The translations under genes were made by a program, and so were the position numbers. Positions 1 through 9,508 of a stretch of DNA of 64,000 bases are shown one piece after another. The notes beneath the pieces were generated by a model. It searched no databases. It saw nothing but the letters and a program-made list of their open reading frames with translations, and had not been told where the DNA came from. Source of the DNA: an uncultured Paracoccaceae bacterium (GTDB lineage: Bacteria > Pseudomonadota > Alphaproteobacteria > Rhodobacterales > Rhodobacteraceae); the NCBI GenBank assembly GCA_947497985.1, contig CANMIX010000017.1, forward strand, positions 1-64,000, in the 5' to 3' direction. The stretch's first letter is position 1. The number at the start of each line of letters is the position of its first letter.

Positions 1-435
1 TTTGTTTTTGGCGCGCATATGTTTGTCTCAAAAGACTACATCCGCCAGGTCGGTTATATGCCCGAGGAGTATTTTCTGTACTACGAGGAAACCGACTGGT
101 GTTTGCGACGCGGTGATGATCCGGCGCTGGGGCTCTATCTGGCTGCGGATGCGGTGGTGCATCATGTGGGCGGGGCTTCGATTGGGTCAAAAACCACCAC
201 CCAGGCGGTGTCGCCCTTGTCGTCCTACTTCATGGCGCGCTCGCGGATGCGGTTTATGCGCCGTTATTGGCCACGCGCCCTGCCCTTTGCTTTTGCCTAT
301 ACGGCCGCCAAAGTGGTGCAACTGATGCTGCAGAAAAACCCAGGCGCCGCATTGGCCTGTCTGCGCGGGCTTTTGGGGCTGCCGGTGCCCAAATCTCTGC
401 GGGCCAAGATTGGTCCAAATGCGGTGAATGTCTGA
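1..435 (+). CDS. Glycosyltransferase family 2, C-terminal fragment (5' end outside window)
   Basis: The reading frame is open from base 1, so only the last 144 residues are visible and the N-terminal nucleotide-binding half lies upstream of the window. The visible part has the acidic acceptor-side motif EETDWCLR that follows a G-YMPEEYFLYYEE stretch, typical of rhamnosyltransferase-like GT2 enzymes. A C-terminal hydrophobic stretch (around the AFAYTAAKVVQLML region) may associate with the inner membrane. The stop codon overlaps the next start by one base (TGATG), so the two glycosyltransferases are probably translationally coupled. The sugar donor and acceptor cannot be told. Confidence 0.85.
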   Translation, partial: FVFGAHMFVSKDYIRQVGYMPEEYFLYYEETDWCLRRGDDPALGLYLAADAVVHHVGGASIGSKTTTQAVSPLSSYFMARSRMRFMRRYWPRALPFAFAYTAAKVVQLMLQKNPGAALACLRGLLGLPVPKSLRAKIGPNAVNV

Positions 436-1289
436 TGTCCAAACCGGAATTCGCGGTCATTATCCCCCACTACAATGATCAGGCACGGCTGATGCGCTGC
501 CTGGCGGCCCTGATGCCGCAGATGGAGGGGCAAGAGGGCGAATTGGTGGTGGTGGACAATAACTCCGGCACGGGGCTGGACGATCTGCGCCGCAGCTATC
601 CGGATCTGCGTCTGTTGGTGGAAGAGAAACAAGGCGCAGCCGAGGCCCGCAATCGCGGCGTCGCCGAGACCACGGCGCCTGTGGTGCTGTTTTTGGATTG
701 TGACTGCGTACCGGCTGCCAATTGGCTGGAAATGGCACTGGCGCAGGCCGATCTGGGCGATGTGGTGGGCGGGCAGATCTCCGTTTTTGATGAAACCCCG
801 GCCCCGCGATCCGGGGCGGAGGCTTTTGAGACGGTCTTTGCCTTTGACAACCGCGCCTATGTGGAGCGCAAAGGGTTTTCGGTCACCGCAAACCTTGTGA
901 CCCGGCGCGATGTCTTTGAGGCCACCGGCCCTTTTGTGGCGGGGCTGTCGGAAGATCTGGATTGGTGCCGCCGCGCCACCGCCCTTGGGTTTTCACTGGC
1001 CTATGCAGAGGCAATGCAGGTGGCCCATCCCACCCGGGCCAATTGGCAGGCCCTGGCCAAAAAATGGCGCCGCCTGACCGAAGAAGGGTTTGGCGTGCAT
1101 GGCAACAGTTTTGCGGCGCGCTGCACATGGGGGGCACGGGCCCTTTTGATGGGGCCAAGCGCAATGGTGCACAGTTTACGCATCTGGCGCGCGCGTGATC
1201 TGTCCTGGCGGGAGCGCCTGCGCGCAGTATGGACCCTTTGGCGGCTGCGCCTGACCCGTATGGTCTGGATGCTGGGGCAAGCCCTGTAA
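435..1289 (+). CDS. Glycosyltransferase family 2
   Basis: About 284 residues when started at the ATG that overlaps the preceding stop; an upstream in-frame extension lies inside the previous gene and was discarded. The order of motifs is that of a GT-A fold GT2: an N-terminal beta strand VIIPHYND, DNNS around residue 40, a D-C-D metal-binding motif in FLDCDCVPA near residue 92, and the later acidic motif SEDLDWCRR. The C-terminus is basic and hydrophobic and probably membrane-associated. It should add one sugar to a lipid-linked polysaccharide unit on the cytoplasmic side; the specificity is unknown. Confidence 0.88.
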   Translation: MSKPEFAVIIPHYNDQARLMRCLAALMPQMEGQEGELVVVDNNSGTGLDDLRRSYPDLRLLVEEKQGAAEARNRGVAETTAPVVLFLDCDCVPAANWLEMALAQADLGDVVGGQISVFDETPAPRSGAEAFETVFAFDNRAYVERKGFSVTANLVTRRDVFEATGPFVAGLSEDLDWCRRATALGFSLAYAEAMQVAHPTRANWQALAKKWRRLTEEGFGVHGNSFAARCTWGARALLMGPSAMVHSLRIWRARDLSWRERLRAVWTLWRLRLTRMVWMLGQAL

Positions 1290-1385
1290 GAGAGCTAACA
1301 CTGTAAGACGATAAAAATCAGAGCCTGAAAAGGCCTTTTAAGACCGGAAATTTCAATAACGCGAGGCAACGTATAGGCCCATATC

Positions 1386-1409
1386 CCCTGGCAGATATTG
1401 CCGCCAGGG
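1386..1409. terminator. Hairpin between glycosyltransferase and acyltransferase-like gene
   Basis: CCCTGGC and GCCAGGG form a perfect 7-bp stem with a 10-base loop. There is no T-tract, so it may be a weak terminator or only an mRNA structure. A loopless 12-bp palindrome, AAAAGGCCTTTT, lies upstream at 1328-1339. Confidence 0.35.
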
Positions 1410-1496
1410 AGACGAGCAGAACTTTGACGACACGGTTGCACGGCCTTTTTGGGCTGTGCGTTTTCAATTGTTGATTTCTGTTTGGAGGCCCATGCT

Positions 1497-2552
1497 ATGC
1501 AAAGGTTTTCTTTTATCGATAGCAGCCGGGGCATGGCTGTTTTTCTGGCAATGCTCTCCCATGCGTTTATTCATTTTGCGGGTTTTGTCGATTTCCCGGA
1601 TGGGGCGGTCTGGCTGCGCTCGATTATGACGCGAACGGCGACGCCAACCTTTCTGGTGCTGTTTGGCATTATGATCGAACTGGCCTATTTTCAAAAATCC
1701 CGCGCGGGGGGCGATATCACAGCGGCCCGCAATCGGTTGTTTCACCGGATGCTCACCTGTTACCTGCTGTATGTGGCGGTGACGCTGGCGGCGGTGCTGA
1801 CCCAGAAGCTGACACTGGCGCAGGGTGGTATTGCCATCAGTTTTCGAGGCACCGGGCGGTTTGCCGACATTTTAAAGATCTATGCGGTGATGTTTTTTCT
1901 TGTGGCGCTGACCTATCCGATTGGTCTGCGTCGGGGAGCGGTCTTTTTCCTGGCGGTTGCCGCGGTTGGCTGGGGGATCAAATTTTATCTCGACAGTCTG
2001 GAGCTGGCAAAATTCACCCCAACCCAGTTTCTGTTTGGCTATGGGCGCGGGGGGGGACCGACAATCCTGCCGGGGTTCACCTTTGTCGGGTTTGGCCTCT
2101 TGATCGGAGAGGCGATCAGTGGGCGGCGACGCCCAATTTGGGGGGCTTTGGGATTTGCTCTGGCTGCTTTGATCGTTTCCATCGGCATGCTGAATTATGG
2201 CGGTATCGGGTTTGGTTGGCGGATTATTCTGGAACTGCGCTGGGTCAACCACCCGTATTATTACGCCTATGGCTGTGTGGTCGCGGCTTTGTCGCTGGCG
2301 ATCTTTTATACGCTGTGGCGCTTTTGGCCTGCGCCGTCGCGATATGTCTCAACCGCATTTGTGGGGCGCGATACGCTGTTTTTCTATGGGTTTGGCAATA
2401 TCGCGTTGAATATGCTTCCCACATATAGAGGCGCCGATCCCGAGAACGCGCTGATATTCATTGTGGCCTTTATGCTGGGGCTGACACTGGTGGCCATCTG
2501 CAAAGCGCCGTTGCATGCAAGCTTTGACCGGGTGTTCTATAGCCGCAGCTAA
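1497..2552 (+). CDS. Acyltransferase-3/OpgC-like polytopic membrane protein
   Basis: About 351 residues. This start was chosen because GGAGG lies 8 bases upstream; an upstream in-frame start would lack a ribosome site. The protein begins with IDSSRGMAVFLAMLSHAFIHF, like the first helix and the conserved R and H of acyltransferase-3/OpgC/HGSNAT-type membrane acyltransferases. It shows about nine to ten hydrophobic segments through to residue 340. By family knowledge such proteins move acetyl, succinyl or other acyl groups onto surface glycans across the inner membrane. The gene is flanked by glycosyltransferases and a flippase, which fits glycan decoration. Its stop overlaps the convergent flippase stop by four bases. 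Confidence 0.65.
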   Translation: MQRFSFIDSSRGMAVFLAMLSHAFIHFAGFVDFPDGAVWLRSIMTRTATPTFLVLFGIMIELAYFQKSRAGGDITAARNRLFHRMLTCYLLYVAVTLAAVLTQKLTLAQGGIAISFRGTGRFADILKIYAVMFFLVALTYPIGLRRGAVFFLAVAAVGWGIKFYLDSLELAKFTPTQFLFGYGRGGGPTILPGFTFVGFGLLIGEAISGRRRPIWGALGFALAALIVSIGMLNYGGIGFGWRIILELRWVNHPYYYAYGCVVAALSLAIFYTLWRFWPAPSRYVSTAFVGRDTLFFYGFGNIALNMLPTYRGADPENALIFIVAFMLGLTLVAICKAPLHASFDRVFYSRS

Positions 2553-3883
2553 GATCCAGGCCTTGTGCGTGCCAGCAGCCGTTTGAGAGGAAAGACAATT
2601 GTGGGATCAAAATCAGAAAGCTGCCGCACACAGACCACAAGCGCGATCTTGGCAGAGACAAGCGAGAGCGCTGTGGCACATGCAGCGCCCTGAAGGCCCC
2701 AAATCGGGATCAGAAAGATGTTCAGGCCAATATTAAGCGCAATGGCCGCGACGTTGATCCCCAACACCCACCGTTCCCGTTTGAGCATCACCAAAACCGC
2801 GCCTGCTCCGCCTCCGAGGATGGCACAGGCTTGCCCTGCAATCAGAGTGATCAAAGCCGGTCTGGCCGCGCGAAAATCGTCGCCAAACAGCCCCAAATAG
2901 AAGTCGCCACCAAAAGCCAATGCAACACAGATTGCCAGGCCAAGTGCGGCGGTGATCGTCACCGCTTGGCCCATTAGAACCTGCGCTCCTTTGGTGTCTT
3001 GGCGCGCCAAAGCGCGGGCCAGCATTGGCCCTAGGGTCTGCACCGCAGCCAAGTTGGCCAGGTTGACCAGGGCCACACCGCGCACCGCCGGGCGATAGAT
3101 CCCGACCTCCCCGTCTCCCAGGAACAGGCCGATCATAATCACATCCATATCCATCAACAGCATGTTGATCATGGTGGTCAGCATCATTGGAATAGAGGCG
3201 ATATACCACCATCTGCGATGTTGCGCGGTGTCGTCGCTTTGGCGGCCGGACTGTGGCAGCGTCTTGACCAGTCGGGCCACCCAGCTCCACATGGCGATGG
3301 CTGCGGCCAATGCGGCAAAAGTGGCGATGACCAACAGCTGCGTCGGAGACAGCGCCTGCCCCCAAAACAAAAAGGCCGCCACCGTCAGCACATAAAGTGC
3401 CGGGCGCAGGATGGAATCAAACAGTCTGGCTGTCACAATACGCTGGAACCCGGCCATGTTCTTTTCGGCGGCCAGCACCAGGACATTGGCCAGGGCAAAG
3501 ATGGTCACTAGGGCCCAGCCCGGCGCGAGGGTCAGCACGCCAAATTGTTCCAGCAGGAAAAACCCCAGCGCCACCACACAGGCCATGGCCGCGATCGTGC
3601 CCAGCTGTACTTGGAAATAACGCCGCAAGCCTGCCCGGTTTTTATACTCGGCAAAAATCGGCACCTCGCGCACCGACAGTTCCGCCATGCCCAAGGACAG
3701 GCAAGCCCCCGCCAGGCTCGCGCAGGTATAGGCAAAGATATAAGCGCCAAAGCTTTCGGCGCCCAGGGCACGGGCAATCATGATCGAGCCTAAAAATTGC
3801 AAGCCCAGAGCCACAAACCGCAACCCAAAGGAGGCAATGGCTTTCCAGATCATTTCAGGCATGGCAGAAAGGCGATGCGACAT
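2549..3883 (-). CDS. Wzx-like polysaccharide flippase (MOP superfamily)
   Basis: A 444-residue protein with about twelve to fourteen hydrophobic segments from residue 15 to the C-terminus. The N-terminus has the pattern typical of oligosaccharide flippases: FGLRFVALGLQFLGSIMIARALGAESFGAY, with a later FGDDF and GGGAGAVL stretch. It should flip undecaprenyl-diphosphate-linked repeat units to the periplasm for the Wzy-like polymerase at about 7 kb. It is transcribed leftward, divergent from the sulfotransferase, and its stop overlaps the convergent acyltransferase-like gene. The call to the flippase/MOP family is secure; the substrate is unknown. Confidence 0.85.
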   Translation of the reverse strand: MSHRLSAMPEMIWKAIASFGLRFVALGLQFLGSIMIARALGAESFGAYIFAYTCASLAGACLSLGMAELSVREVPIFAEYKNRAGLRRYFQVQLGTIAAMACVVALGFFLLEQFGVLTLAPGWALVTIFALANVLVLAAEKNMAGFQRIVTARLFDSILRPALYVLTVAAFLFWGQALSPTQLLVIATFAALAAAIAMWSWVARLVKTLPQSGRQSDDTAQHRRWWYIASIPMMLTTMINMLLMDMDVIMIGLFLGDGEVGIYRPAVRGVALVNLANLAAVQTLGPMLARALARQDTKGAQVLMGQAVTITAALGLAICVALAFGGDFYLGLFGDDFRAARPALITLIAGQACAILGGGAGAVLVMLKRERWVLGINVAAIALNIGLNIFLIPIWGLQGAACATALSLVSAKIALVVCVRQLSDFDPTIVFPLKRLLARTRPGS

Positions 3884-3996
3884 TACCAGTCGTCCTGGAA
3901 AATAATTTTTATTAACAATTACATATTCGACCTCTCTAGGGGACGCCAGAATTTGTTTGTGCCCTTGAGTTCAATTACTTGGAGATGGATGTTTTC
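3884..3996. promoter_or_regulatory. AT-rich divergent promoter region, flippase / sulfotransferase
   Basis: An AT-rich stretch (around 3899-3935, with TTGTTAAT-like elements) separates two divergent genes and must hold both promoters if they are transcribed separately. No clear operator was found. Confidence 0.45.
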
Positions 3997-4941
3997 ATGG
4001 CATCACCCCCTCTTTTGCGCGTCTTTGTCGTGGGATGCTCCCGTGGTGGAACCACGGTGACCCAGCGGCTGATTGCGGAGCGTTTGAACCTGCTGACCCT
4101 GCCTGAGACGCGCTTTTTTGTAAGCCTCATTGGCAATACCGACCGGCGCATGTTTCCCACGACCCACCGCCCGCAGGGCGGAATGCAGGCGCTGCGGATG
4201 AACATCCGAAACGCGCTTGGGCTCAGCAGCGGACTGGAATGGCGCAATGCAGAGATGATCCCCGCCCCCCGGCGGCGCAAATGGAGCCCGGTTGCGCGGA
4301 TTGCGCAGGATTTTCAAACCGGCATGGATCATTTGGCCCAAGAGGCCCAGGCGGCGGGCTGGTTGGAAAAGACCCCGATGCATGTGCATTACACCGCCGA
4401 GATTGCCGCTCATCTCAAAGATGCCTGGTTTATCCATGTGATCCGCGAGGCCGAGGATAATATCGCCTCGATCTGGGATGCGGCGCAGAAATACGCGGAC
4501 CCCTGGCCCATTGTGTATGACCGGATTGAACGCGCGGTGGACAATTGGAATGCATCAATTGCCGACAGCGCGGACATGGTGGGCCAGCCCCGGCATCTGT
4601 TTGTGCGCTACAGCAGCCTGACCGCCAATCCCACGATGGTATTGGACCAGATTGCCCAGACCATAGAACAAGACATGGGACAGGCCATAGGCCAGGTCGC
4701 GACGGATAGGGCTGCTCAACCCGGCCAGATGCGCCGCGCTGCGGAGCTGACCTCGGCGCGCGATCAGGCCTGGAAAGGGGCCGCAACCTCAGGACAGGTG
4801 ACCCCGGCGGCCTCCAAATGGGACAGTGCGCTGACGCCTGAGGAACAAACCCAGGCGGCCGCCCTGATCCAGCCTCTTCCTGTCGCATTAGAGACTGCGA
4901 TGCGCCCGTTTGACCTGACCGCAGCAGAGGCCGCATCATGA
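3997..4941 (+). CDS. PAPS-dependent sulfotransferase family protein
   Basis: About 314 residues. The 5'-phosphosulfate-binding loop is seen near the N-terminus as VVGCSRGGTTVTQRL. Downstream, HVIREAEDNIASIWD resembles the 3'-phosphate-binding region (R and S), and LFVRYSSLTANP is the usual 'VRYEDL'-like strand. These proteins transfer sulfate from PAPS to a carbohydrate or other acceptor. In-frame starts exist at 3979 (TTG), 3985 and 3997; GGAG at 3981 favours 3997. The gene opens a rightward run of glycosyltransferases, which suggests that the EPS repeat unit or its terminus is sulfated. Confidence 0.8.
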   Translation: MASPPLLRVFVVGCSRGGTTVTQRLIAERLNLLTLPETRFFVSLIGNTDRRMFPTTHRPQGGMQALRMNIRNALGLSSGLEWRNAEMIPAPRRRKWSPVARIAQDFQTGMDHLAQEAQAAGWLEKTPMHVHYTAEIAAHLKDAWFIHVIREAEDNIASIWDAAQKYADPWPIVYDRIERAVDNWNASIADSADMVGQPRHLFVRYSSLTANPTMVLDQIAQTIEQDMGQAIGQVATDRAAQPGQMRRAAELTSARDQAWKGAATSGQVTPAASKWDSALTPEEQTQAAALIQPLPVALETAMRPFDLTAAEAAS

Positions 4942-4975
4942 CATATACGATAGATGACCCTAAGGATCTGGCCCC

Positions 4976-5941
4976 ATGTCACACGCGCTAATGATTTCGG
5001 TGATTGTGCCGACATATAACCGCACAGAGCCCCTGCTGCGCGCGCTGCACTCCATTCTGGAGCAAAGCCGCCCCGCCGATGAGATCATCGTGGTGGATGA
5101 TGGTTCTGAGGAGGATGTGGCAGCGGTCCTGGCCCCTTTGGGCGATCAGATCACCCTGATCCGCCAGGACAATGCAGGCGTGGCCGCCGCGCGCAATACC
5201 GGTGTGGCCGTGGCGCGCGGGACATGGCTGACGTTTCTGGATTCCGACGATATATGGCTGCCCGAACGTCTGGCGGTGCTGGAACGCGATCTGGCCGGAT
5301 GTGGTGATGAGGTCGCCGCCCATATTGGCAATGTGGTCTATACGGGCGCGGGCTATGAAGAGGACCTTTTTGGCATCAAACAGCTGTCCTTCCCACAAGA
5401 TCGCGCTGAACAGGTGGCGGATCCGCTGCCGCTGGTGATTGCGGGCATGACCTTGCAAGGCGCGGCTGTGCGGCGCACAGCCTTTGCAGCAGCAGGCGGA
5501 TTTGACACAAGCATGCGGATGATGTCGGACACGGCGTTTTTCTGCCAGCTGGCCCTGGTGGGCCCTTTTTTGATGAGCGGGGTGATGATGTCCGAGATCA
5601 TCCGCCTGGAGGGGGACACCACATCGATCACCAGCCTGCGCCGCACCAAACGGCTTTATGCGGCGCAGATGAAAAACCAGTATCTGGAGGCGCTTTTGCC
5701 CCATCCATTGAGCCCGGCCCAGACCCAATTGGTGCGCAAACAACTGAGCGGCGCCCTGTTTAAGACAGCCGAGGTTCTGCATGAAAGCGACAAACGTGGT
5801 GCCCGGCAGCTGTTGTGGCGTTCGGCGCGCGGCCACCCAGAGCCGCTCAAAGGTTGGATCAAGGCTCTGCTGGCCTGTGTCTTGGGCGCGCGGGGCTATA
5901 ACTCGGTCGCTGTGCAGCCCAAGGTGCTGGATCGCAGCTAG
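4976..5941 (+). CDS. Glycosyltransferase family 2
   Basis: A 321-residue GT-A fold enzyme: VIVPTYNR at the N-terminus, VVDDGS near residue 40, FLDSDDIW near residue 90 as the DxD motif, and GGFDTSMRMMSDTAFFCQL as the acceptor-side segment. No transmembrane helix is apparent, so it probably acts at the cytoplasmic face of the membrane. It lies 34 bases after the sulfotransferase and 39 before the next glycosyltransferase-like gene, consistent with one operon. The sugar specificity cannot be read. Confidence 0.88.
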   Translation: MSHALMISVIVPTYNRTEPLLRALHSILEQSRPADEIIVVDDGSEEDVAAVLAPLGDQITLIRQDNAGVAAARNTGVAVARGTWLTFLDSDDIWLPERLAVLERDLAGCGDEVAAHIGNVVYTGAGYEEDLFGIKQLSFPQDRAEQVADPLPLVIAGMTLQGAAVRRTAFAAAGGFDTSMRMMSDTAFFCQLALVGPFLMSGVMMSEIIRLEGDTTSITSLRRTKRLYAAQMKNQYLEALLPHPLSPAQTQLVRKQLSGALFKTAEVLHESDKRGARQLLWRSARGHPEPLKGWIKALLACVLGARGYNSVAVQPKVLDRS

Positions 5942-5980
5942 CCGCTTTGTTCCACAAGACCCTTATTTTCAGAGGCAAAT

Positions 5981-6763
5981 ATGACGTCCCCTTTTTGTAT
6001 TGTCGTGGCCAGCAATGACGCTGAGAGCCTGAACCGAAATCTGATGGCCTCGCCCATGGTGCAGGCCGGGATGGAGGTGAATGTGCAGACTGGCGTGCCT
6101 TCGGCATCCATTGCCTATAATCGCGGTCTGGATGAAACGGATGCGCCGATCGTGATCTTTGCCCATCAGGACGTCTATTTCCCGCCCGGCTGGGAAGAAA
6201 AACTGGCGGCGGCGATTGCTGAGGTGGAAAAGACAGACCCAGATTGGGCGCTGATTGCCCCTTTTGGGGTGACCAAGGCGGGCGAACATATTGGCGAGGT
6301 CTGGACCACCAGCCTGTCGCAGGTGGTGGGGCGTGCGGTCACAAGGCCGGAACAGGTCGAAAGCTTTGACGAGCTGACCTTTGTGATGCGCCGCGATGCC
6401 GGGCTGCGGTTTGATGAGGCGCTGCCCAATTACCACCTTTATGGCACCGACATCGTGCAAAGCGCCCATGCGGCGGGGCGCACGGCCTGGGTGGCCTCTC
6501 TGCCAATGGTGCACAATGATGGCTTCCACGACCATCTGCGCAGCGATTTTCGCGCCTCTTACCATTTCACCCGCCGCAAATGGCGCCAAAACCTGCCGAT
6601 CCGCGCGCCGATGGTCTGGATCCGCTGGCATGGGCTCAGCCTGCCCTACCTGCAGCTGCGCCATTGGAAATCTGTTGAAAAACGTCGCCTCAGAGCGGGA
6701 GATCCCGGACAAGACCCGCGCCTGATCTCCCAGGCCTGCGGCTGGGAAAAAGGAGCCGATTGA
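5981..6763 (+). CDS. Glycosyltransferase-like protein (Glyco_tranf_2_5 / StrF type)
   Basis: A 260-residue protein starting FCIVVASNDAESL and containing YNRGLDETDAPIVIFAHQDVYFPPGWEEKL, a pattern seen in GT2-like proteins of the Glyco_tranf_2_5 group. In these, HQDV replaces the usual DxD. A second conserved acidic region is HLYGTDIVQSA. It follows a canonical GT2 and precedes the polymerase/ligase gene, so it is probably another transferase of the repeat-unit assembly. Catalytic activity is inferred from family resemblance only. Confidence 0.75.
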   Translation: MTSPFCIVVASNDAESLNRNLMASPMVQAGMEVNVQTGVPSASIAYNRGLDETDAPIVIFAHQDVYFPPGWEEKLAAAIAEVEKTDPDWALIAPFGVTKAGEHIGEVWTTSLSQVVGRAVTRPEQVESFDELTFVMRRDAGLRFDEALPNYHLYGTDIVQSAHAAGRTAWVASLPMVHNDGFHDHLRSDFRASYHFTRRKWRQNLPIRAPMVWIRWHGLSLPYLQLRHWKSVEKRRLRAGDPGQDPRLISQACGWEKGAD

Positions 6764-6807
6764 GGTAAGAGCGGATCGAGCCTGTCAATCGAGTGCATAT
6801 AGCCCCC

Positions 6808-8175
6808 ATGCGATCCCAATCTCAGCGCCCCTCACAGCCACACGCCGCGCCGCGCAGATCCGCCGCTGCGGGGCTGGTGCAAAAACCGGACCGACATCTG
6901 CTGTTGGCCCTGTTTTTGATCACCCTGGTGACCCCGGTCTCTGTGACGATGGCAGGGCTGCGGTTGACGCCTGCGCGCGTGTTGTTGTTGCTGAGCGTGG
7001 TGCCGGTCACCTTTGCGCTTTTGTCGGGCAAACGTGGCAAGGTGATCGCAAGTGACATTCTGATGGGGCTCTTTGCGTTCTGGGTCATCGTGAGCCTGAC
7101 GATCACCATGGGATTGTCCGTGCTGGAGTTTGCAGGCATCACCGGGTTGGAAATCTGGGGGTCTTACGTATTGGGACGTTATCTGATCCACAATCGCGCC
7201 GCCTTTTTGGTCCTGACCCGGTTTCTGGTCTTTGTGCTGATCTTTGTCTTTATCGAGGCCCTCGCCCAATCGGTGTTTCGCTTCAGCCTCTATGATCCGG
7301 TGTTTTCCAAGTTCGGCCAGGTCTTTGGTTGGACACGTGAAACCCGGCTGGGATTTGTCCGAGCGTCTTCTACCTTTGAGCATCCCATCCTTTATGGGGT
7401 GTTCTGCGCCAGCACATTCTCGCTGTTGGTCTATGCCCCGCGCAAAAATAAACCTGGCATCAAAAGCTGGCGGATTGCTGCCTTGCCGGGGGCGGCCACG
7501 TTTTTTGCCCTGTCGGTGGGAGCCTGGTTGCCGCTGTTTTTACAAATCGGCCTGATGGGCTGGGACTATGTCTTTCGCAAATTCGCCAAACGCTGGGTCG
7601 TGCTGATTTCGCTGTTTGTGGGCTCGTTTGTGTTGATCGACCTGGCTTCCACGCGCACCCCGTTTGAGGTGTTCATCTCCTATTTCACACTGGATTCCGG
7701 AACCGCCTATTGGCGGGTTTTGATTTTCCAATACGCCATTGACGATGTCTGGCAGAACCCGGTGTTTGGCATTGGCCTCAACGATTGGAGCCGCCCCGAT
7801 TGGATGTACAGTTCCAGCGTCGATAACCTGTGGCTGCTGACTGCGATGCGCTATGGGATCCCTGGGTTTTTGTTTCTGACCACCGCTTATTTTCTGGCGA
7901 TGTTCCGCTGTGTCAAAGTGAAGTCCCAGGATTATCAACGGCAAAAACAACAGACCTCGCTGGTGTTTGCTCTGGTCGCTGTGGGCATTGCGGTGGCAAC
8001 GGTGCACCTGTGGGGCGCGACCTTCCTTTATTTCTGCTTTTTGATCGGGGCCTCTAATGCGTTTTCAGAACCCGATGCGCCCGTAACTGACAGCGAAGAG
8101 GCGGGAGCAGATCCCGCTCCAGCCCCCTCGCCTTATACCCGTGCCCCGCTACGGCCGGGGCAGAGAGCCTGGTAA
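6808..8175 (+). CDS. O-antigen ligase / Wzy-like polymerase membrane protein
   Basis: About 455 residues from the ATG at 6808; a GTG at 6793 would add five residues. Roughly ten to twelve hydrophobic segments are visible, starting near residue 35. A large periplasmic loop before the last helices contains NPVFGIGLNDWSRPDWM and the VDNLWLLTAMRYGIPG stretch, the usual position of the catalytic loop in the O-antigen ligase / Wzy_C family. It should polymerise or ligate lipid-linked repeat units on the periplasmic face. The C-terminal tail is acidic and Pro-rich. Polymerase and ligase cannot be told apart by eye. Confidence 0.8.
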   Translation: MRSQSQRPSQPHAAPRRSAAAGLVQKPDRHLLLALFLITLVTPVSVTMAGLRLTPARVLLLLSVVPVTFALLSGKRGKVIASDILMGLFAFWVIVSLTITMGLSVLEFAGITGLEIWGSYVLGRYLIHNRAAFLVLTRFLVFVLIFVFIEALAQSVFRFSLYDPVFSKFGQVFGWTRETRLGFVRASSTFEHPILYGVFCASTFSLLVYAPRKNKPGIKSWRIAALPGAATFFALSVGAWLPLFLQIGLMGWDYVFRKFAKRWVVLISLFVGSFVLIDLASTRTPFEVFISYFTLDSGTAYWRVLIFQYAIDDVWQNPVFGIGLNDWSRPDWMYSSSVDNLWLLTAMRYGIPGFLFLTTAYFLAMFRCVKVKSQDYQRQKQQTSLVFALVAVGIAVATVHLWGATFLYFCFLIGASNAFSEPDAPVTDSEEAGADPAPAPSPYTRAPLRPGQRAW

Positions 8176-8182
8176 ACAGAGC

Positions 8183-9508
8183 CTATTTCTGGCGTTCAAT
8201 TGCCCCAAAATCGCTGCGCCGTCCCTGAGGGCGGCGGGTGCCAAACACATCTGTGGTTGAGAACATGGTGGGAAGCGCATCCACCAGAGGCCCATTGGCC
8301 AGCGGGGTGAAATCGCCGGTGGCAGGGGATTGAAACAAGGTCGCCGCCGAGGTGACGGCAACATTGGATGCCAGTGCTTGGGGAAGATTTCTGTAGGACA
8401 TTGCCACATTGCTGCGGACCACCACATTCTCGCTGGGGGTGCCGTTCTTATGAGATTGCGCCGAGATCCAGGGCGCCTGGCCGGTAAAGGCTTTGGGGTG
8501 CACCACCGTATTATGGGCAATCACACTGTCACGCCCCCCATAAAGGGCGATCCCGTGATAGGCGCTGACCACCACAAGATTGTTGATGATTTCAAAATTG
8601 CGGTAAAATCCGTCAAACAGGCCAATGCCTTGTAAGTTACACCGGAGCGGGTGGGCGTAATCTCCGGTCCATTCCAGAATGACATTTTCCGCAATGGTGA
8701 CATTGGCAATCTCAGCCGCAGCGCCCTGGCCGCGTGGGGACCAGGATTGAAACCCATCGTCGTGGTTGGCGTCCACATCCACACAGTCCTGAACACGGTT
8801 GCCACGAAACAGGCTGTTGTCGCCGATCCCGCGCAGCCCGTCGCCGCTGAAGCCTGCGATCACATTGTCGACCACCACCGCGCCCGCGCGCGAACTGGAA
8901 ATCCCACCCCCAACAGCTGTCAGGTGATTGCCGCGCAGCGTCACATTGGGGCCGCGGATCTGCAGGCCGGTGCCTTGCCAGATCTGCCAGTCCGCAAGGC
9001 TCCATTGCATATAATTGGCCGCGTCTTCACGGCCGCGGATGTCAAACCCTTCGATGGTGATATGCGAGCTCGCGCTGTCGCTGCGCACGATGGGGCGATG
9101 TTTGGCGGGCGTGCTGCGCGGCCAGACAGAAAGATCCATAAAATGCAGGTTTCTCAACCCGTTGAGATCCAGATAGTCAAAATGCGCCTGACCGGGATCT
9201 GCCGCCCGCACCAGGACAGTTTCTGCCGGTTTGATGCCGCTCCAGACCACTGCGCCGTATTGCCCATCCAGCAGGGCCACATGGTCCCCCTGCCCGGCCG
9301 TTACCGCCGCCACCGCCTCGGCAAGACTGTGATAGGGCGCGGCCACGCTGCCGTTTGCTGTGGCAGACGAGGCCCCCGAAGATGGCCCCATATAGACCGG
9401 AGCGGCCGCGACAGAGGTCGCCGTCCAAATGGAGAGCAGTCCCAGAAGAAAAAAAGCCAACGCACAATGGCGCAGCACACGATCAGTTTGAAAGCTGAAG
9501 CAGGTCAT
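8183..9508 (-). CDS. Secreted right-handed parallel beta-helix protein (polysaccharide lyase-like)
   Basis: A 441-residue protein with an N-terminal signal peptide (hydrophobic core ALAFFLLGLLSIW, cleavage likely after SVAAA). The rest shows repeated short strand patterns such as ITIEGFDIRG, VTLRGNHLTAVGGG, NSLFRGNRV, VTIAENVI, FEIINNLVVV and SVIAHNTVVH, the NxI/V rungs of a parallel beta-helix. Proteins of this fold beside exopolysaccharide polymerases are often lyases, epimerases or trimming enzymes acting on the polymer. It is transcribed leftward, against the neighbouring polymerase gene and divergent from the export gene. No catalytic residues could be assigned. Confidence 0.75.
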   Translation of the reverse strand: MTCFSFQTDRVLRHCALAFFLLGLLSIWTATSVAAAPVYMGPSSGASSATANGSVAAPYHSLAEAVAAVTAGQGDHVALLDGQYGAVVWSGIKPAETVLVRAADPGQAHFDYLDLNGLRNLHFMDLSVWPRSTPAKHRPIVRSDSASSHITIEGFDIRGREDAANYMQWSLADWQIWQGTGLQIRGPNVTLRGNHLTAVGGGISSSRAGAVVVDNVIAGFSGDGLRGIGDNSLFRGNRVQDCVDVDANHDDGFQSWSPRGQGAAAEIANVTIAENVILEWTGDYAHPLRCNLQGIGLFDGFYRNFEIINNLVVVSAYHGIALYGGRDSVIAHNTVVHPKAFTGQAPWISAQSHKNGTPSENVVVRSNVAMSYRNLPQALASNVAVTSAATLFQSPATGDFTPLANGPLVDALPTMFSTTDVFGTRRPQGRRSDFGAIERQK